From Clostridium aquiflavi (GTDB lineage Bacteria; Bacillota; Clostridia; Clostridiales; Clostridiaceae): a stretch of DNA of 64,000 bases. The notes beneath the pieces are model-generated. The model saw only the letters and a list, made by a program, of their open reading frames with translations. It searched no databases and was not told where the DNA came from. Shown one piece after another: positions 44,677-53,641 of this stretch. Position 1 is the first letter of the stretch. Each line of letters opens with the position of its first letter. Made by a program: the position numbers and the translations under genes. The DNA is taken from positions 1-64,000 of the forward strand of contig NZ_JAVJAN010000021.1 in the NCBI RefSeq assembly GCF_031344075.1. Reading direction: 5' to 3'.

Positions 44677-44745
44677 TTGACATTGAAAACGATATGGCAT
44701 ATTATATTGGTATAGACCAATTGGTATATACCAATATAATATGCC
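44677..44745 (+). promoter_or_regulatory. nag promoter with two overlapping NagR/DasR-type operators
   Basis: TTGACA (44677), 17-bp spacer, TATTAT (44700-44705). Two 16-bp sites follow: ATTGGTATAGACCAAT (44706-44721) and ATTGGTATATACCAAT (44720-44735). Both match the ATTGGTATAGAYCA pattern of NagR/DasR sites. Together they lie in a larger palindrome with 19-bp arms (GGCATATTATATTGGTATA and its complement, 44696-44745). Bound repressor would cover the -10 region and start point. Confidence 0.85.
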
Positions 44746-44763
44746 AAGATGGGGGAGATAAAA

Positions 44764-45501
44764 TTGAAAATAGTAGACAAAAATTTAAACATACCATTAC
44801 ATACTCAATTATCTTTGATAATTAGAGATATGATAAAAAGTGGTGAATTAAAGGAAGGTAACTATTTAATGCCAGAAAGAGAAATTTGCAAGATTCAAAA
44901 CGTTAGTAGAATGACGGTTAATAAAGCAATACTAAATCTTGTATCTGAAGGTTTATTAGATAGAAAACAGGGAAAAGGAACATTTGTTGCTTATGAAAAG
45001 AAAAAACATAAATTCCAAAAGTTACTGGGATTTACTGAAGTAATGAATGAAAAGGGATTTACAGTAAAAAGCAAATTATTAAAATTTGAATTAGATTTTC
45101 AAAATAAAAGTATAAGAAAAAAACTAAATGTGGAAGATAAAGATACTCTCATATATAGGATTGAAAGAATAAGATATATAGATGATGATCCATTTGCATT
45201 AGAAATTGTATATACATCAAAAGACATGTGTCAAGACTTAAATGAGGAATTAGTAAAAGAAAATTCTTTATATACATTGTATAGAGAAAGATATAATCAT
45301 AAAACCAAAAGAGCAGAACAAGTAATAAGTCCAATAATGATAAATGAGTTTACTGCAGATTTATTAAATCAAGAAAATCATACGTTAGCACTTAAAATAG
45401 ATAGATTAGTATATACAGATAAAGAAGAAATAATGGAATATACGAGTTCAATATTTATGACAGGCAAGCATGAATATGAAATAGTATTACATGAAAACTA
45501 A
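44764..45501 (+). CDS. nagR: GntR/HutC-family repressor of GlcNAc genes (NagR)
   Basis: Repressor of amino-sugar use (245 aa from TTG 44764). N-terminal GntR winged helix: PLHTQLSLIIRDMIKSGELK, LMPEREICKIQNVSRMTVNKAILNL, RKQGKGTFVA. The C-terminal UTRA effector domain (FQKLLGFTEVMNEKGF..., EYTSSIFMTGKHEYEI) binds phosphorylated amino sugars in the family. GGGGGAG sits ahead of the TTG; the ATG at 44749 overlaps it. It heads the nagR-nagA-nagB-nagE operon and is presumably autoregulated through the sites upstream. Confidence 0.9.
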   Translation: MKIVDKNLNIPLHTQLSLIIRDMIKSGELKEGNYLMPEREICKIQNVSRMTVNKAILNLVSEGLLDRKQGKGTFVAYEKKKHKFQKLLGFTEVMNEKGFTVKSKLLKFELDFQNKSIRKKLNVEDKDTLIYRIERIRYIDDDPFALEIVYTSKDMCQDLNEELVKENSLYTLYRERYNHKTKRAEQVISPIMINEFTADLLNQENHTLALKIDRLVYTDKEEIMEYTSSIFMTGKHEYEIVLHEN

Positions 45502-45524
45502 AAAATTGATAGGAAGGGTTTAAT

Positions 45525-46658
45525 ATGAAAGCAATAATAAATGGAATAATTGTAACTAAGAGTGGGATTTTAGGAAATAAGGTTCTTTTGTTTGATAAAA
45601 AAATAATTAGTATATGTGAGGAAATACCAGAAAATTGTGAGATTATTGATGCAAAGCAAAAAATAGTAACACCTGGTCTTATAGATATACATGTACATGG
45701 TAGCTGTAATTTTGACACTATGGATAATTCAATAGAAGCAATAGAAGCTATAAGTAGTGGAATTTGTAAAAATGGTGTCACTTCATTTTTACCAACAACA
45801 ATGACAATGACTAAAGAAAATATTTATAGTTCTTTAAATATAATAAAAAAATGTATGAAAAAAGACTTTAATGGTGCAAAAGTTATTGGGGCTCATATGG
45901 AAGGGCCATTTATAAATCCAATTTATAAAGGTGCACAAGATTCTAAACATATATTAAAACCAAATTTTCAATTTATAAAAGACTACACTGATGTTATAAA
46001 ACTAATTTCATATTCACCTGAACTAGATGATGATTATGAATTTACAAAAGAAGTTAAAGAAAATACTAAGATTACATTATCAATTTGTCATAGTAATGCT
46101 TCATATAAGCAATGTATGGAAGCAATAAGTTTAGGAGTTACTAATATAACTCATTTATTTAATGCTATGAGTCCATTAAATCACAGGGAACCAGGGGTAG
46201 TTGGTGCAGCTCTTATGAGTAATGCTTATTGCGAAATAATAGCAGACAAGATACATGTAGATAAAAGCTTATTTCAATTTATATTAAATAATAAAGGTAA
46301 TGAAAAAGTAATTCTTATAACTGATTGTATGAGAGCTGGATGTATGAAAGATGGTAAATATGAGCTAGGTGGACAAGATGTTTATGTTAAGGATGGTGCT
46401 GCAAGGCTAATTAATGGAACTTTAGCAGGAAGCATTCTAACTTTAAATAAAGCAGTTTATAATTTTTTTGAAAATACTAACTTAGAACTTAATGAAGTTA
46501 TAAATATGGCTTCATTAAATCCAGCGAAATCTATAGGAATAGATGATAAAAAAGGAAGTTTAGATATTGGAAAAGATGCAGATATATGTATTTTTGATGA
46601 TGAAATGAATTGTTATTTTTTAGTATCAGAAGGAAGAGTTATTTTTAATTCTTTATAA
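45525..46658 (+). CDS. nagA: N-acetylglucosamine-6-phosphate deacetylase
   Basis: Metal-dependent deacetylase (377 aa) converting GlcNAc-6-P to glucosamine-6-P plus acetate. Amidohydrolase motifs: PGLIDIHVHG, GAHMEGPFINP, ICHSNASYKQ, THLFNAMSPLNHREPG, LITDCMRAG with the catalytic Asp. Length normal. Ribosome site AGGAAGGGTTTAAT; 23 bp behind nagR. Confidence 0.96.
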   Translation: MKAIINGIIVTKSGILGNKVLLFDKKIISICEEIPENCEIIDAKQKIVTPGLIDIHVHGSCNFDTMDNSIEAIEAISSGICKNGVTSFLPTTMTMTKENIYSSLNIIKKCMKKDFNGAKVIGAHMEGPFINPIYKGAQDSKHILKPNFQFIKDYTDVIKLISYSPELDDDYEFTKEVKENTKITLSICHSNASYKQCMEAISLGVTNITHLFNAMSPLNHREPGVVGAALMSNAYCEIIADKIHVDKSLFQFILNNKGNEKVILITDCMRAGCMKDGKYELGGQDVYVKDGAARLINGTLAGSILTLNKAVYNFFENTNLELNEVINMASLNPAKSIGIDDKKGSLDIGKDADICIFDDEMNCYFLVSEGRVIFNSL

Positions 46659-46767
46659 AATAATATTATGTAAAAATTTTAAGAATCACAATAATATAAA
46701 TATTAAAAAGTGAATTCTGAAAAATAGAAAATAGTTATAAAAATTAAATTAGAGGTGGGTTAAAATT

Positions 46768-47517
46768 ATGAAAATATTAGTTTGTGAAAATTATGATAAG
46801 TTAAGTGAAAAAGCAGCTCAAATAATAATGAGCCAAATAACTTTAAAGTCTAATTCAATATTAGGTCTTGCAACAGGAAGTACACCAATAGGTATGTATA
46901 AGAAATTAGTTGAAATGTATGAAAATAAAATGATAGATTTCTCAGATGTAAAAACATTTAATTTAGATGAATATCAAAATTTACCTATAAGTAATAACCA
47001 AAGTTATCATTATTTTATGGATGATAATTTATTCAACTATATAAATGTAAAAAGGGAAAATATCCATATACCTAATGGAATGGCCAATGATATTGAAAAT
47101 GAATGTGTAAAATATGATAATTTGATAAAAGAAGCTGGCGGAATAGATATACAAGTATTGGGTATAGGAAATAATGCTCATATAGGATTCAATGAACCAA
47201 CAGTAAATTTTGAAAAGAAAACTTATGTAGTTGAATTAGAGGAGTCTACTAAAATTGCAAATGCAAGATTTTTTAACAGTTTAGACGAAGTACCTAGCAA
47301 AGCCATTACAATGGGAATAGGTTCAATATTTGAAAGCAAAAAAATTATGCTTTTAGCAACTGGAAAAAATAAAGCAAAGGCTATCTATGATACTATTTAT
47401 GGAAAAGTGACACCAGAAGTTCCAGCTTCAATACTTCAATTTCATGATGATTTAATAGTTATTTTAGATAAAGAAGCTGCTAGTTTACTAAACCCTAAAG
47501 ACTATAAAGTAGTATAA
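46768..47517 (+). CDS. nagB: Glucosamine-6-phosphate deaminase
   Basis: Aldose-ketose isomerase/deaminase (249 aa) giving fructose-6-P and ammonia. Signatures: GLATGSTPIGMYKKLVE, TFNLDEYQNLP with catalytic Asp, VLGIGNNAHIGFNEP with the His-Glu site, and LLATGKNKAKAIYDTI. Ribosome site TTAGAGGTGGGTTAAAATT. Third gene of the nag operon. Confidence 0.96.
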   Translation: MKILVCENYDKLSEKAAQIIMSQITLKSNSILGLATGSTPIGMYKKLVEMYENKMIDFSDVKTFNLDEYQNLPISNNQSYHYFMDDNLFNYINVKRENIHIPNGMANDIENECVKYDNLIKEAGGIDIQVLGIGNNAHIGFNEPTVNFEKKTYVVELEESTKIANARFFNSLDEVPSKAITMGIGSIFESKKIMLLATGKNKAKAIYDTIYGKVTPEVPASILQFHDDLIVILDKEAASLLNPKDYKVV

Positions 47518-47563
47518 AAATTAATTTTTTATAGATTAACAATTTAAGGGGGAGGAATAATTT

Positions 47564-48991
47564 ATGATTAAATTTTTACAACGGATAGGGAAATCACTAA
47601 TGCTTCCAATAGCATGTTTGCCAATTGGTGGACTAATGCTTAGAATTGGTCAGCCAGATGTTATTGAAGCATTAGGATTTATACCATTTCTAGCGCAAAT
47701 ATTACCTTTTTTTAAAGCTGCAGGAAGTGCATTATTCGATAATTTACCGTTATTATTTGCAGTGGGTGTTGCTGTAGGGTTATCTGATGACCAAAATGGT
47801 TCAGCTGGATTGGCTGGTGTTATTACTTATTTAACGTTAACAAATGTAACTAAACAATATTGGATTATGAATTATGAAGCAGAATTTGCTAAAACACTTA
47901 ATATATCATTTTTAGGGGGGATACTTGCAGGAGTTATAGGTGGGTTATCTTATAATAGATTTAGAACTGTAAAGTTACCAGAATTTTTGGCATTCTTTGG
48001 TGGGAGAAGACTTGTTCCAATCATGTCAGGATTAATTGCATTTGTAGTAGCAATACCGCTTGGAATGATTTGGCCATCAATTCAAAATGCATTAGGCACT
48101 GCGTCAGCTGGTGTAGCAGCATTAGGTGCAGTTGGTGTAGCACTATTTGGATTCTTTAATCGTTTGTTAATACCTATGGGACTTCATCATGTTTTAAATT
48201 CGTTTTTCTGGTTCCAATTAGGAGAATTTAATGGTAAAGCAGGGGACTTAAATAGATTCTTCCAAGGAGATCCTACTGCAGGACATTTTATGGCAGGATT
48301 TTTCCCGGTAATGATGTTTGGTATGCCAGCAGTAGGACTTGCAATTTATTTTGCAGCTAAAAAAGAAAAAAGAAAAGCAGTATCAGGAATGTTGATATCA
48401 TTAGCTCTTACAGCGTTCTTAACAGGTGTTACTGAACCATTAGAATTCTTATTTATATTCTTATCACCAGTTTTATTAGTAGCGCATGCTTTATTAACCG
48501 CTTTATCTTGTTTCGTAGTAGATTCTATGGGAATACTACATGGGTTTACATTCTCAGCAGGATTCATTGATTACGGATTAAACTTTAATTTAGCAACTAA
48601 GCCATCATTAATAATACCAATAGGACTTGGAATAGGGCTTCTTTATTTCTTAATATTTTTTGTATTAATAAAGAAATTAAATTTACCAACACCAGGTAGA
48701 GAAGAAGATGATGATGAATTTACAGAAAACATAACTTTAAATATGTCTGATGAAAACGTTTATGGAAAGTATATAGAATATTTAGGTGGAAAAGAAAATA
48801 TATTAAAAGTTGATAATTGTGCAACTCGTTTAAGATTAGAAGTAGGAGATTCAAGTTTAATTGATGAGAAAAAGTTAAAATCTATTGGTGCGAGAGGTGT
48901 AGTTAGATTAGATAAAAATAGTGCTCAAGTTATAATAGGAACTAATGTAGAATTTGTTGCCGATGGAATTAAAACCTTAATGAGAGTCTAA
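47564..48991 (+). CDS. nagE: PTS N-acetylglucosamine-type EIICB permease
   Basis: Membrane uptake and phosphorylation of the sugar (475 aa). The EIIC part has about ten helices with MLPIACLPIGGLMLRIGQ, GLHHVLNSFFWFQLGEF and FLTGVTEPLEFLFIF; the EIIB part begins near residue 400 and carries the phosphorylated Cys in VDNCATRLRLEVGD. No EIIA domain is attached, so another EIIA must serve. The nag context favours GlcNAc over glucose. Ribosome site AGGGGGAGGAATAATTT. Confidence 0.9.
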   Translation: MIKFLQRIGKSLMLPIACLPIGGLMLRIGQPDVIEALGFIPFLAQILPFFKAAGSALFDNLPLLFAVGVAVGLSDDQNGSAGLAGVITYLTLTNVTKQYWIMNYEAEFAKTLNISFLGGILAGVIGGLSYNRFRTVKLPEFLAFFGGRRLVPIMSGLIAFVVAIPLGMIWPSIQNALGTASAGVAALGAVGVALFGFFNRLLIPMGLHHVLNSFFWFQLGEFNGKAGDLNRFFQGDPTAGHFMAGFFPVMMFGMPAVGLAIYFAAKKEKRKAVSGMLISLALTAFLTGVTEPLEFLFIFLSPVLLVAHALLTALSCFVVDSMGILHGFTFSAGFIDYGLNFNLATKPSLIIPIGLGIGLLYFLIFFVLIKKLNLPTPGREEDDDEFTENITLNMSDENVYGKYIEYLGGKENILKVDNCATRLRLEVGDSSLIDEKKLKSIGARGVVRLDKNSAQVIIGTNVEFVADGIKTLMRV

Positions 48992-49037
48992 TTAAAAATA
49001 TAATTTAGATTTTAAAACATAATTAAAAATATATAAT

Positions 49038-49067
49038 AAGGAGTCGTAAAATACGCGACTTCTTTAA
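49038..49067 (+). terminator. Hairpin between nagE and cutC
   Basis: AAGGAGTCG / CGACTTCTT with a loop of nine and a short T-run. It is weak, so cutC may be partly read from the nag promoter. Confidence 0.45.
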
Positions 49068-49087
49068 ATTACTTGAGGTGATATATA

Positions 49088-49762
49088 ATGTTAGAAATAA
49101 TAGGAATGACATTAGAAGATGCAAAAATTATAGAATATTGTGGAGCTGATAGAATAGAGCTTGTAAGTGCTTTAACAGAAGGTGGACTTACGCCGAGTTT
49201 TGGGATGATAGAAAGTGTAATAAAAAATGTGAAAATACCTGTAAATGTAATGATACGAAATCATGCAAAAGGATTCCTCTATAGTGATGATGAAATAGAT
49301 ATAATGATAAGAGATATTGATATAGTAAGAAATTTAGGTGCTAATGGTGTTGTTCTTGGAATGTTAGATGAAAATAAAAATATATCAGAATTACAGCTTA
49401 AAAGGATAATTGAAAGTTGTAAGGAGATAGATGTAACATTTCATAAAGCTATAGATGAAACTAATACAATAGAGAGTGTAAAAACACTTAGTAAATATAA
49501 AGAGATAAAAAATATATTAACTTCTGGTGGAACTGGAGATATTGTAAAAAATATATCTGTAATAAAAGAGATGATAAGAAATTCAAGACATATTAATATA
49601 CTTTTAGGTGGTGGATTGAATTTTAATAATATAGAAATGCTTAAGGAAAATACGGAGTTTACAGATTTTCATTTTGGGACTGCTGTGAGAATTGATAATG
49701 AACCATTTGGAGAAATTAGTGAAGAAAAATTAAAATATTTAGTAAAACTATTAAAAAAATAA
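49088..49762 (+). CDS. cutC: CutC-family protein
   Basis: TIM-barrel protein (224 aa) historically named for copper homeostasis. Typical segments: AKIIEYCGADRIELVSALTEGGLTPSFGMI, VMIRNHAKGFLYSDDEIDIM, VTFHKAIDET, ILTSGGTGDI and LLGGGLNFNNI. Some Firmicute copies sit with sugar genes, and here it follows nagE at 96 bp, so a carbohydrate-linked role is possible. Start has ACTTGAGGTGATATATA. Confidence 0.9.
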   Translation: MLEIIGMTLEDAKIIEYCGADRIELVSALTEGGLTPSFGMIESVIKNVKIPVNVMIRNHAKGFLYSDDEIDIMIRDIDIVRNLGANGVVLGMLDENKNISELQLKRIIESCKEIDVTFHKAIDETNTIESVKTLSKYKEIKNILTSGGTGDIVKNISVIKEMIRNSRHINILLGGGLNFNNIEMLKENTEFTDFHFGTAVRIDNEPFGEISEEKLKYLVKLLKK

Positions 49763-49782
49763 TTTTAAATTATATATAATTT

Positions 49783-49828
49783 AAAAGAACTAGAACAACC
49801 AATTAAGGAAATGTTCTAGTTCTTTTTA
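49783..49828 (+). terminator. Terminator after cutC
   Basis: AAAAGAACTAGAACA / TGTTCTAGTTCTTTT around 14 nt, then T-rich. The spacer up to 50000 is otherwise empty. Confidence 0.85.
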
Positions 49829-50000
49829 TATATTAAGGTTTTTAAATGGGCTTATTAAATAGTAGTTTAAGCTACATAGGTTCTAGGTGTTAAATCTTTA
49901 TCCATAATAATTCTCTTTATCTTAAAGTACTTATTTAATATCTCGTTATTATTTTATGCTACTTGATGGGTATTTATAAAATATTTTAATAATATATTCA

Positions 50001-50054
50001 TTGTCGACTTTAATAAAAAATAAAGTTGACAATCTAAAATTGTACAACTATAAT
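50001..50054 (+). promoter_or_regulatory. BirA operator and promoter of the bio operon
   Basis: TTGTCGAC-N16-GTTGACAA (50001-50032) is an almost perfect inverted repeat in the form of BirA (biotin repressor) sites. Its right half contains the -35 box TTGACA (50026-50031), followed by a 17-bp spacer and TATAAT (50049-50054). BirA-biotinyl-AMP would occlude the promoter when biotin is plentiful. Confidence 0.82.
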
Positions 50055-50091
50055 TATTCACATATTTATAAAAAATAGGAGAGTTATAGTT

Positions 50092-50661
50092 ATGAGAAAA
50101 TCAAAAATTAGGGATATGAGTTATTGTGCATTATTTACTACATTAATTATAATAGGAGCATTTATTCAAATTCCTGTACCCTTTATGGACTATTTTACAT
50201 TACAATTTCTTTTTGTTATTTTATCTGGAATGATTTTAGGACCAAAGTCAGGAGCAACTTCTGTGGGTACCTATGTAATGTTAGGATTATTGGGAGTACC
50301 AGTATTTGCAGCAGGAGGTGGGATTCAATATATTTTTAGACCAAGTTTTGGATATTTAATAGGATTTATTGTAGCATCATTTCTAGTTGGATACGTAGTT
50401 GATAAGATAAAAGCAAAGAATTTTAAGCAATATTTAATTTCAGCTTTATCAGGTTTCTTTGCAACATATTTTATTGGAATACTATATAAATTTATAATTT
50501 TAAATTTATATTTAAAAACTCCAACATCAATAAGCATTATTATATTATCGTGCCTTCCATTAGATATGCCAGGTGACATTGTATTATGTATAGTAGGAGC
50601 GATATTAGCAAGTAAGATAAATCCAATTTTAAGGAGTAAGTATATTGAATATAGTAGATAA
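50092..50661 (+). CDS. bioY: BioY, biotin transporter S component
   Basis: Substrate-binding membrane subunit (189 aa) of an ECF-type biotin transporter. Landmarks: MILGPKSGATSVGTYVMLGLLGVPVFAAGGGIQYIFRPSFGYLIGF and LPLDMPGDIVLCIVGAILA, with about six helices. No ECF ATPase or T subunit is adjacent; shared ones would be elsewhere. Ribosome site ATAGGAGAGTTATAGTT. First gene of the bio operon, overlapping bioB by 17 bp. Confidence 0.93.
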   Translation: MRKSKIRDMSYCALFTTLIIIGAFIQIPVPFMDYFTLQFLFVILSGMILGPKSGATSVGTYVMLGLLGVPVFAAGGGIQYIFRPSFGYLIGFIVASFLVGYVVDKIKAKNFKQYLISALSGFFATYFIGILYKFIILNLYLKTPTSISIIILSCLPLDMPGDIVLCIVGAILASKINPILRSKYIEYSR

Positions 50662-51601
50662 ATTTAAAGAAAAAATTTTAAGTGGAGAATTAATTTCTAA
50701 AAAAGAAGTTATGATACTTTCAAAAGAAAACATAGATGAATTAGCAAGTGCAGCAAACGATATAAGAATGAGTTTATGTGGAAAAGAATTCAACTTATGC
50801 ACAATTATAAATGGAAAAAGCGGAAGGTGTGGAGAAAATTGTAAATACTGTGCACAATCTGTGTATTTTAAAACTGATATTGAAGAATATAACCTTTTGG
50901 ATAGTGAATCAATAATAACAAGTGCAATTTCTAATTATAATAGTGGAGTACATAGATTTTCTGTTGTAACTTCTGGAAAAAAGCTAACTAATAAAGAAGT
51001 ACATACAGTTTGCAAAACTTATAGTGAATTAAAAGACAAATGTGATATTAAGCTTTGTGCCTCTCATGGATTATTAAATTATGAAGAATTAATAAAACTA
51101 AAAGAATCAGGAGTAATTCGATACCACAATAATTTAGAAACATCTAGAAACTTTTTTTCTAACATTTGTACTACACATACCTTTGATGAAAAAATACATA
51201 CTATTAAAAATGCATTAAAGGCAGGACTTCAAGTTTGTAGTGGTGGAATCATAGGACTTGGAGAAACTATGGAAGATAGAATAGATATGGCATTTACTTT
51301 AAGAGAACTTAATGTAGATAGCATACCAATTAATATTTTAAACCCCATAAAGGGAACAGCATTAGAAAATCAAGAAAAATTATCTTATGATGAGATAACA
51401 AAAACATTTGCGTTATTTAGATTTATTCTTCCCAAAAAGCAAATTCGTCTTGCAGGAGGAAGAGCGTTGCTTAATGATAAAGGTGAAAGACTTATGAAGT
51501 CTGGAGTAAATGCAGCTATTTCAGGAGATATGTTAACAACAAGTGGGATAAAAACTTTTGATGACATAAAAATGATAAAAGAGTTAGGATTTGAGGTGTA
51601 A
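50645..51601 (+). CDS. bioB: Biotin synthase
   Basis: Radical-SAM enzyme (318 aa) that inserts sulfur into dethiobiotin. The [4Fe-4S] motif is CGENCKYCAQS; further HRFSVVTSGK, ICSGGIIGLGE-like VCSGGIIGLGETMEDRI and IRLAGGRALL. The TTG start at 50645, inside the end of bioY, has AAGGAGTAAGTATA upstream. Length normal. bioD follows after 2 bp. Confidence 0.95.
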   Translation: MNIVDKFKEKILSGELISKKEVMILSKENIDELASAANDIRMSLCGKEFNLCTIINGKSGRCGENCKYCAQSVYFKTDIEEYNLLDSESIITSAISNYNSGVHRFSVVTSGKKLTNKEVHTVCKTYSELKDKCDIKLCASHGLLNYEELIKLKESGVIRYHNNLETSRNFFSNICTTHTFDEKIHTIKNALKAGLQVCSGGIIGLGETMEDRIDMAFTLRELNVDSIPINILNPIKGTALENQEKLSYDEITKTFALFRFILPKKQIRLAGGRALLNDKGERLMKSGVNAAISGDMLTTSGIKTFDDIKMIKELGFEV

Positions 51602-51603
51602 AT

Positions 51604-52287
51604 ATGGCAAAGGGAGTTTTTATAACAGCAACTAATACAGATGTAGGAAAGACGTATATAACTGCTTTAATTGTAAAAAAATTAAGAGAAGCAAATATTA
51701 ATTGTGGTTATTATAAAGCAGCGCTTAGTGGTGCAGAAATTATAAATAATGATATTGTAGCTGGGGATGCAAAGTATGTTTATAATGTAGCAAATATTAA
51801 AGGAAATCCAAATGAATGTGTAAGTTACATTTTTAAACAAGCTGTATCACCTCATTTAGCAGCTAAACTTAATAACGTGCATATTAGTATGGATAAAATA
51901 GTTGCTGATTTTAATTATAGATGTAATGAGCATGATTATATTACAGTAGAAGGTAGTGGGGGGATCATATGTCCAATTTATTATGATAAAGAAAAAATAA
52001 TGTTAACGGATATTATAAAAAAATTAAAAATTCCAATTATACTAGTATCACCATCAGGATTAGGCAGTATAAATGGGACTATTTTGACTTTGGAATATAT
52101 AAAAAAACATAATCTTGTTGTAAATTCAATTATATTAAACAATTATGATAAGAGTAATATTATTCATATAGATAATAAAAGAATTTTAGAAGAAATGACT
52201 AATTTACCTGTGTATACATGTGAAAAATATTCAGAAGATATAGATATTCCATTGAAAGAATTAAAAAAGTTTTATGATTTTATATAA
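51604..52287 (+). CDS. bioD: Dethiobiotin synthetase
   Basis: ATP-dependent ring closure of DAPA to dethiobiotin (227 aa). P-loop in FITATNTDVGKTYITALIV; YYKAALSG, VEGSGGIICPI and LVSPSGLGSINGTILT match the family. Tight spacing to bioB. bioA and bioF are absent here, so the cell may take up a precursor or carry those genes elsewhere. Confidence 0.95.
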   Translation: MAKGVFITATNTDVGKTYITALIVKKLREANINCGYYKAALSGAEIINNDIVAGDAKYVYNVANIKGNPNECVSYIFKQAVSPHLAAKLNNVHISMDKIVADFNYRCNEHDYITVEGSGGIICPIYYDKEKIMLTDIIKKLKIPIILVSPSGLGSINGTILTLEYIKKHNLVVNSIILNNYDKSNIIHIDNKRILEEMTNLPVYTCEKYSEDIDIPLKELKKFYDFI

Positions 52288-52451
52288 AAGCAAATATTAA
52301 ATAAAAAAATAAATTTAACACAATAATATTAATTTATAATTGTTTTAAATTTTAATTGATATATGAAATAATCAAAATATATACAATAAGAAGATGAAAT
52401 TATTTCAAGCTTTGATGCTGTATATATTAATTCAATTAAGCATTTAGAAAT

Positions 52452-53279
52452 CTATTTAGTATTAACCTCAACTGAAATTTCTGTTAAGTAATTTTCAAAT
52501 CCGATAACAGAAGCTTCATCTAAAATGCATTCTTCATAAGCATAATCACCAATATTAAGGTTAAACGAATCTAAAAATGATATTATTTTTTTATATGTAG
52601 AATTAATAGTTTCATAATTTCCTTTATGATAAGCTATAGCATAAATACCGTTAGGTTTAATAAAAATAGAACTACAATTTAATTTTGGATCTATTTTTGT
52701 GTAAAGATAAGAATAATTTTCTTTTACACCCTGAAGAATATTTTTTTTATTTATCATTGCACCAAGGGAGTAACTTGTATTTAGTTTATTTGAAGTGCAG
52801 TATTTCATATGTTCTGATACTGATCTTAGGTATTCGTTATAACTAACATTTTCTATAGATTTACTAAGAATCAAATGTTCTTCTTCTTTAAATTCTAAAG
52901 ATATCTTCAATGGATCAATTTTATATGATTTTTCTGTCACATCTATTTTAGTTTGCATAAGTTCTTTTATTCTATTTAAGTTTTCAATTTCATTATCTAT
53001 TTCTAACATTTTATTTTTAAATAAATTAATTAATGAATCAGGAGTTCTATTATCAAGATAAGATCTTATATCTTTTAATGGCATATTAATTCCTTTTAGA
53101 ATCATAATAACATTAAAGATTTCAAATTGATGGTGTGAATAATATCTGTATCCATTTTTATCTTTTATCTCAGGCGAAAAAATTCCTATTGCATCATAGT
53201 GAAAAAGTGTTTGTTTTTTTACATTACATAGTTTAGCAAATTCTCCAGTATTAAAATATTTTTTTAATTTTTCGCTCAT
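52452..53279 (-). CDS. MerR-family regulator with effector domain
   Basis: Drug-responsive type MerR regulator (275 aa). Helix-turn-helix YFNTGEFAKLCNVKKQTLFHYD, then IGIFSPEIKDKNGYRYYSHHQFEIF; a coiled-coil dimer helix, and a C-terminal GyrI-like effector region (GIYAIAYHKGNYETI, YAYEECILDEASV). BmrR-like. Ribosome site ATAGGAGGATTAAAAA. Divergent from an ABC exporter pair; an imperfect dyad around ATGGTTACTATATACC (53303-53318) near its start may be its operator. The 53280-53641 spacer holds nothing else recognisable. Confidence 0.88.
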   Translation of the reverse strand: MSEKLKKYFNTGEFAKLCNVKKQTLFHYDAIGIFSPEIKDKNGYRYYSHHQFEIFNVIMILKGINMPLKDIRSYLDNRTPDSLINLFKNKMLEIDNEIENLNRIKELMQTKIDVTEKSYKIDPLKISLEFKEEEHLILSKSIENVSYNEYLRSVSEHMKYCTSNKLNTSYSLGAMINKKNILQGVKENYSYLYTKIDPKLNCSSIFIKPNGIYAIAYHKGNYETINSTYKKIISFLDSFNLNIGDYAYEECILDEASVIGFENYLTEISVEVNTK

Positions 53280-53641
53280 TTTTTAATCCTCCTATTGACT
53301 GTATGGTTACTATATACCTTATGATTATATAATAATATTTCTATAAAGATTTTTCAATAATGTAAATTTTATGTGGTAAAATTAAGAAATGTCCAAAATA
53401 ATACAGTAGTTGTAAAATTAATATTAATAACTCTAAGTAAAAATATCATATATTAAAATTAATCATATTTTAATATAGTGCTCATATTTTAGCATAAATA
53501 AAGCTAACTAATAATATAAATTTTTTATTAAATATAGAAAAATTAGTACAAACTAATTAGGAATAATTTAATATGGAATAATAGTTTTAATATTTTTTAA
53601 ACAATATAATCAATAAAAAATAGATAGGAGAAAATTACAGA

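Noticed and set aside
44749..44763. ATG start for the nag regulator
   Set aside because: These bases carry the GGGGGAG ribosome site for TTG 44764; the ATG itself lacks one.
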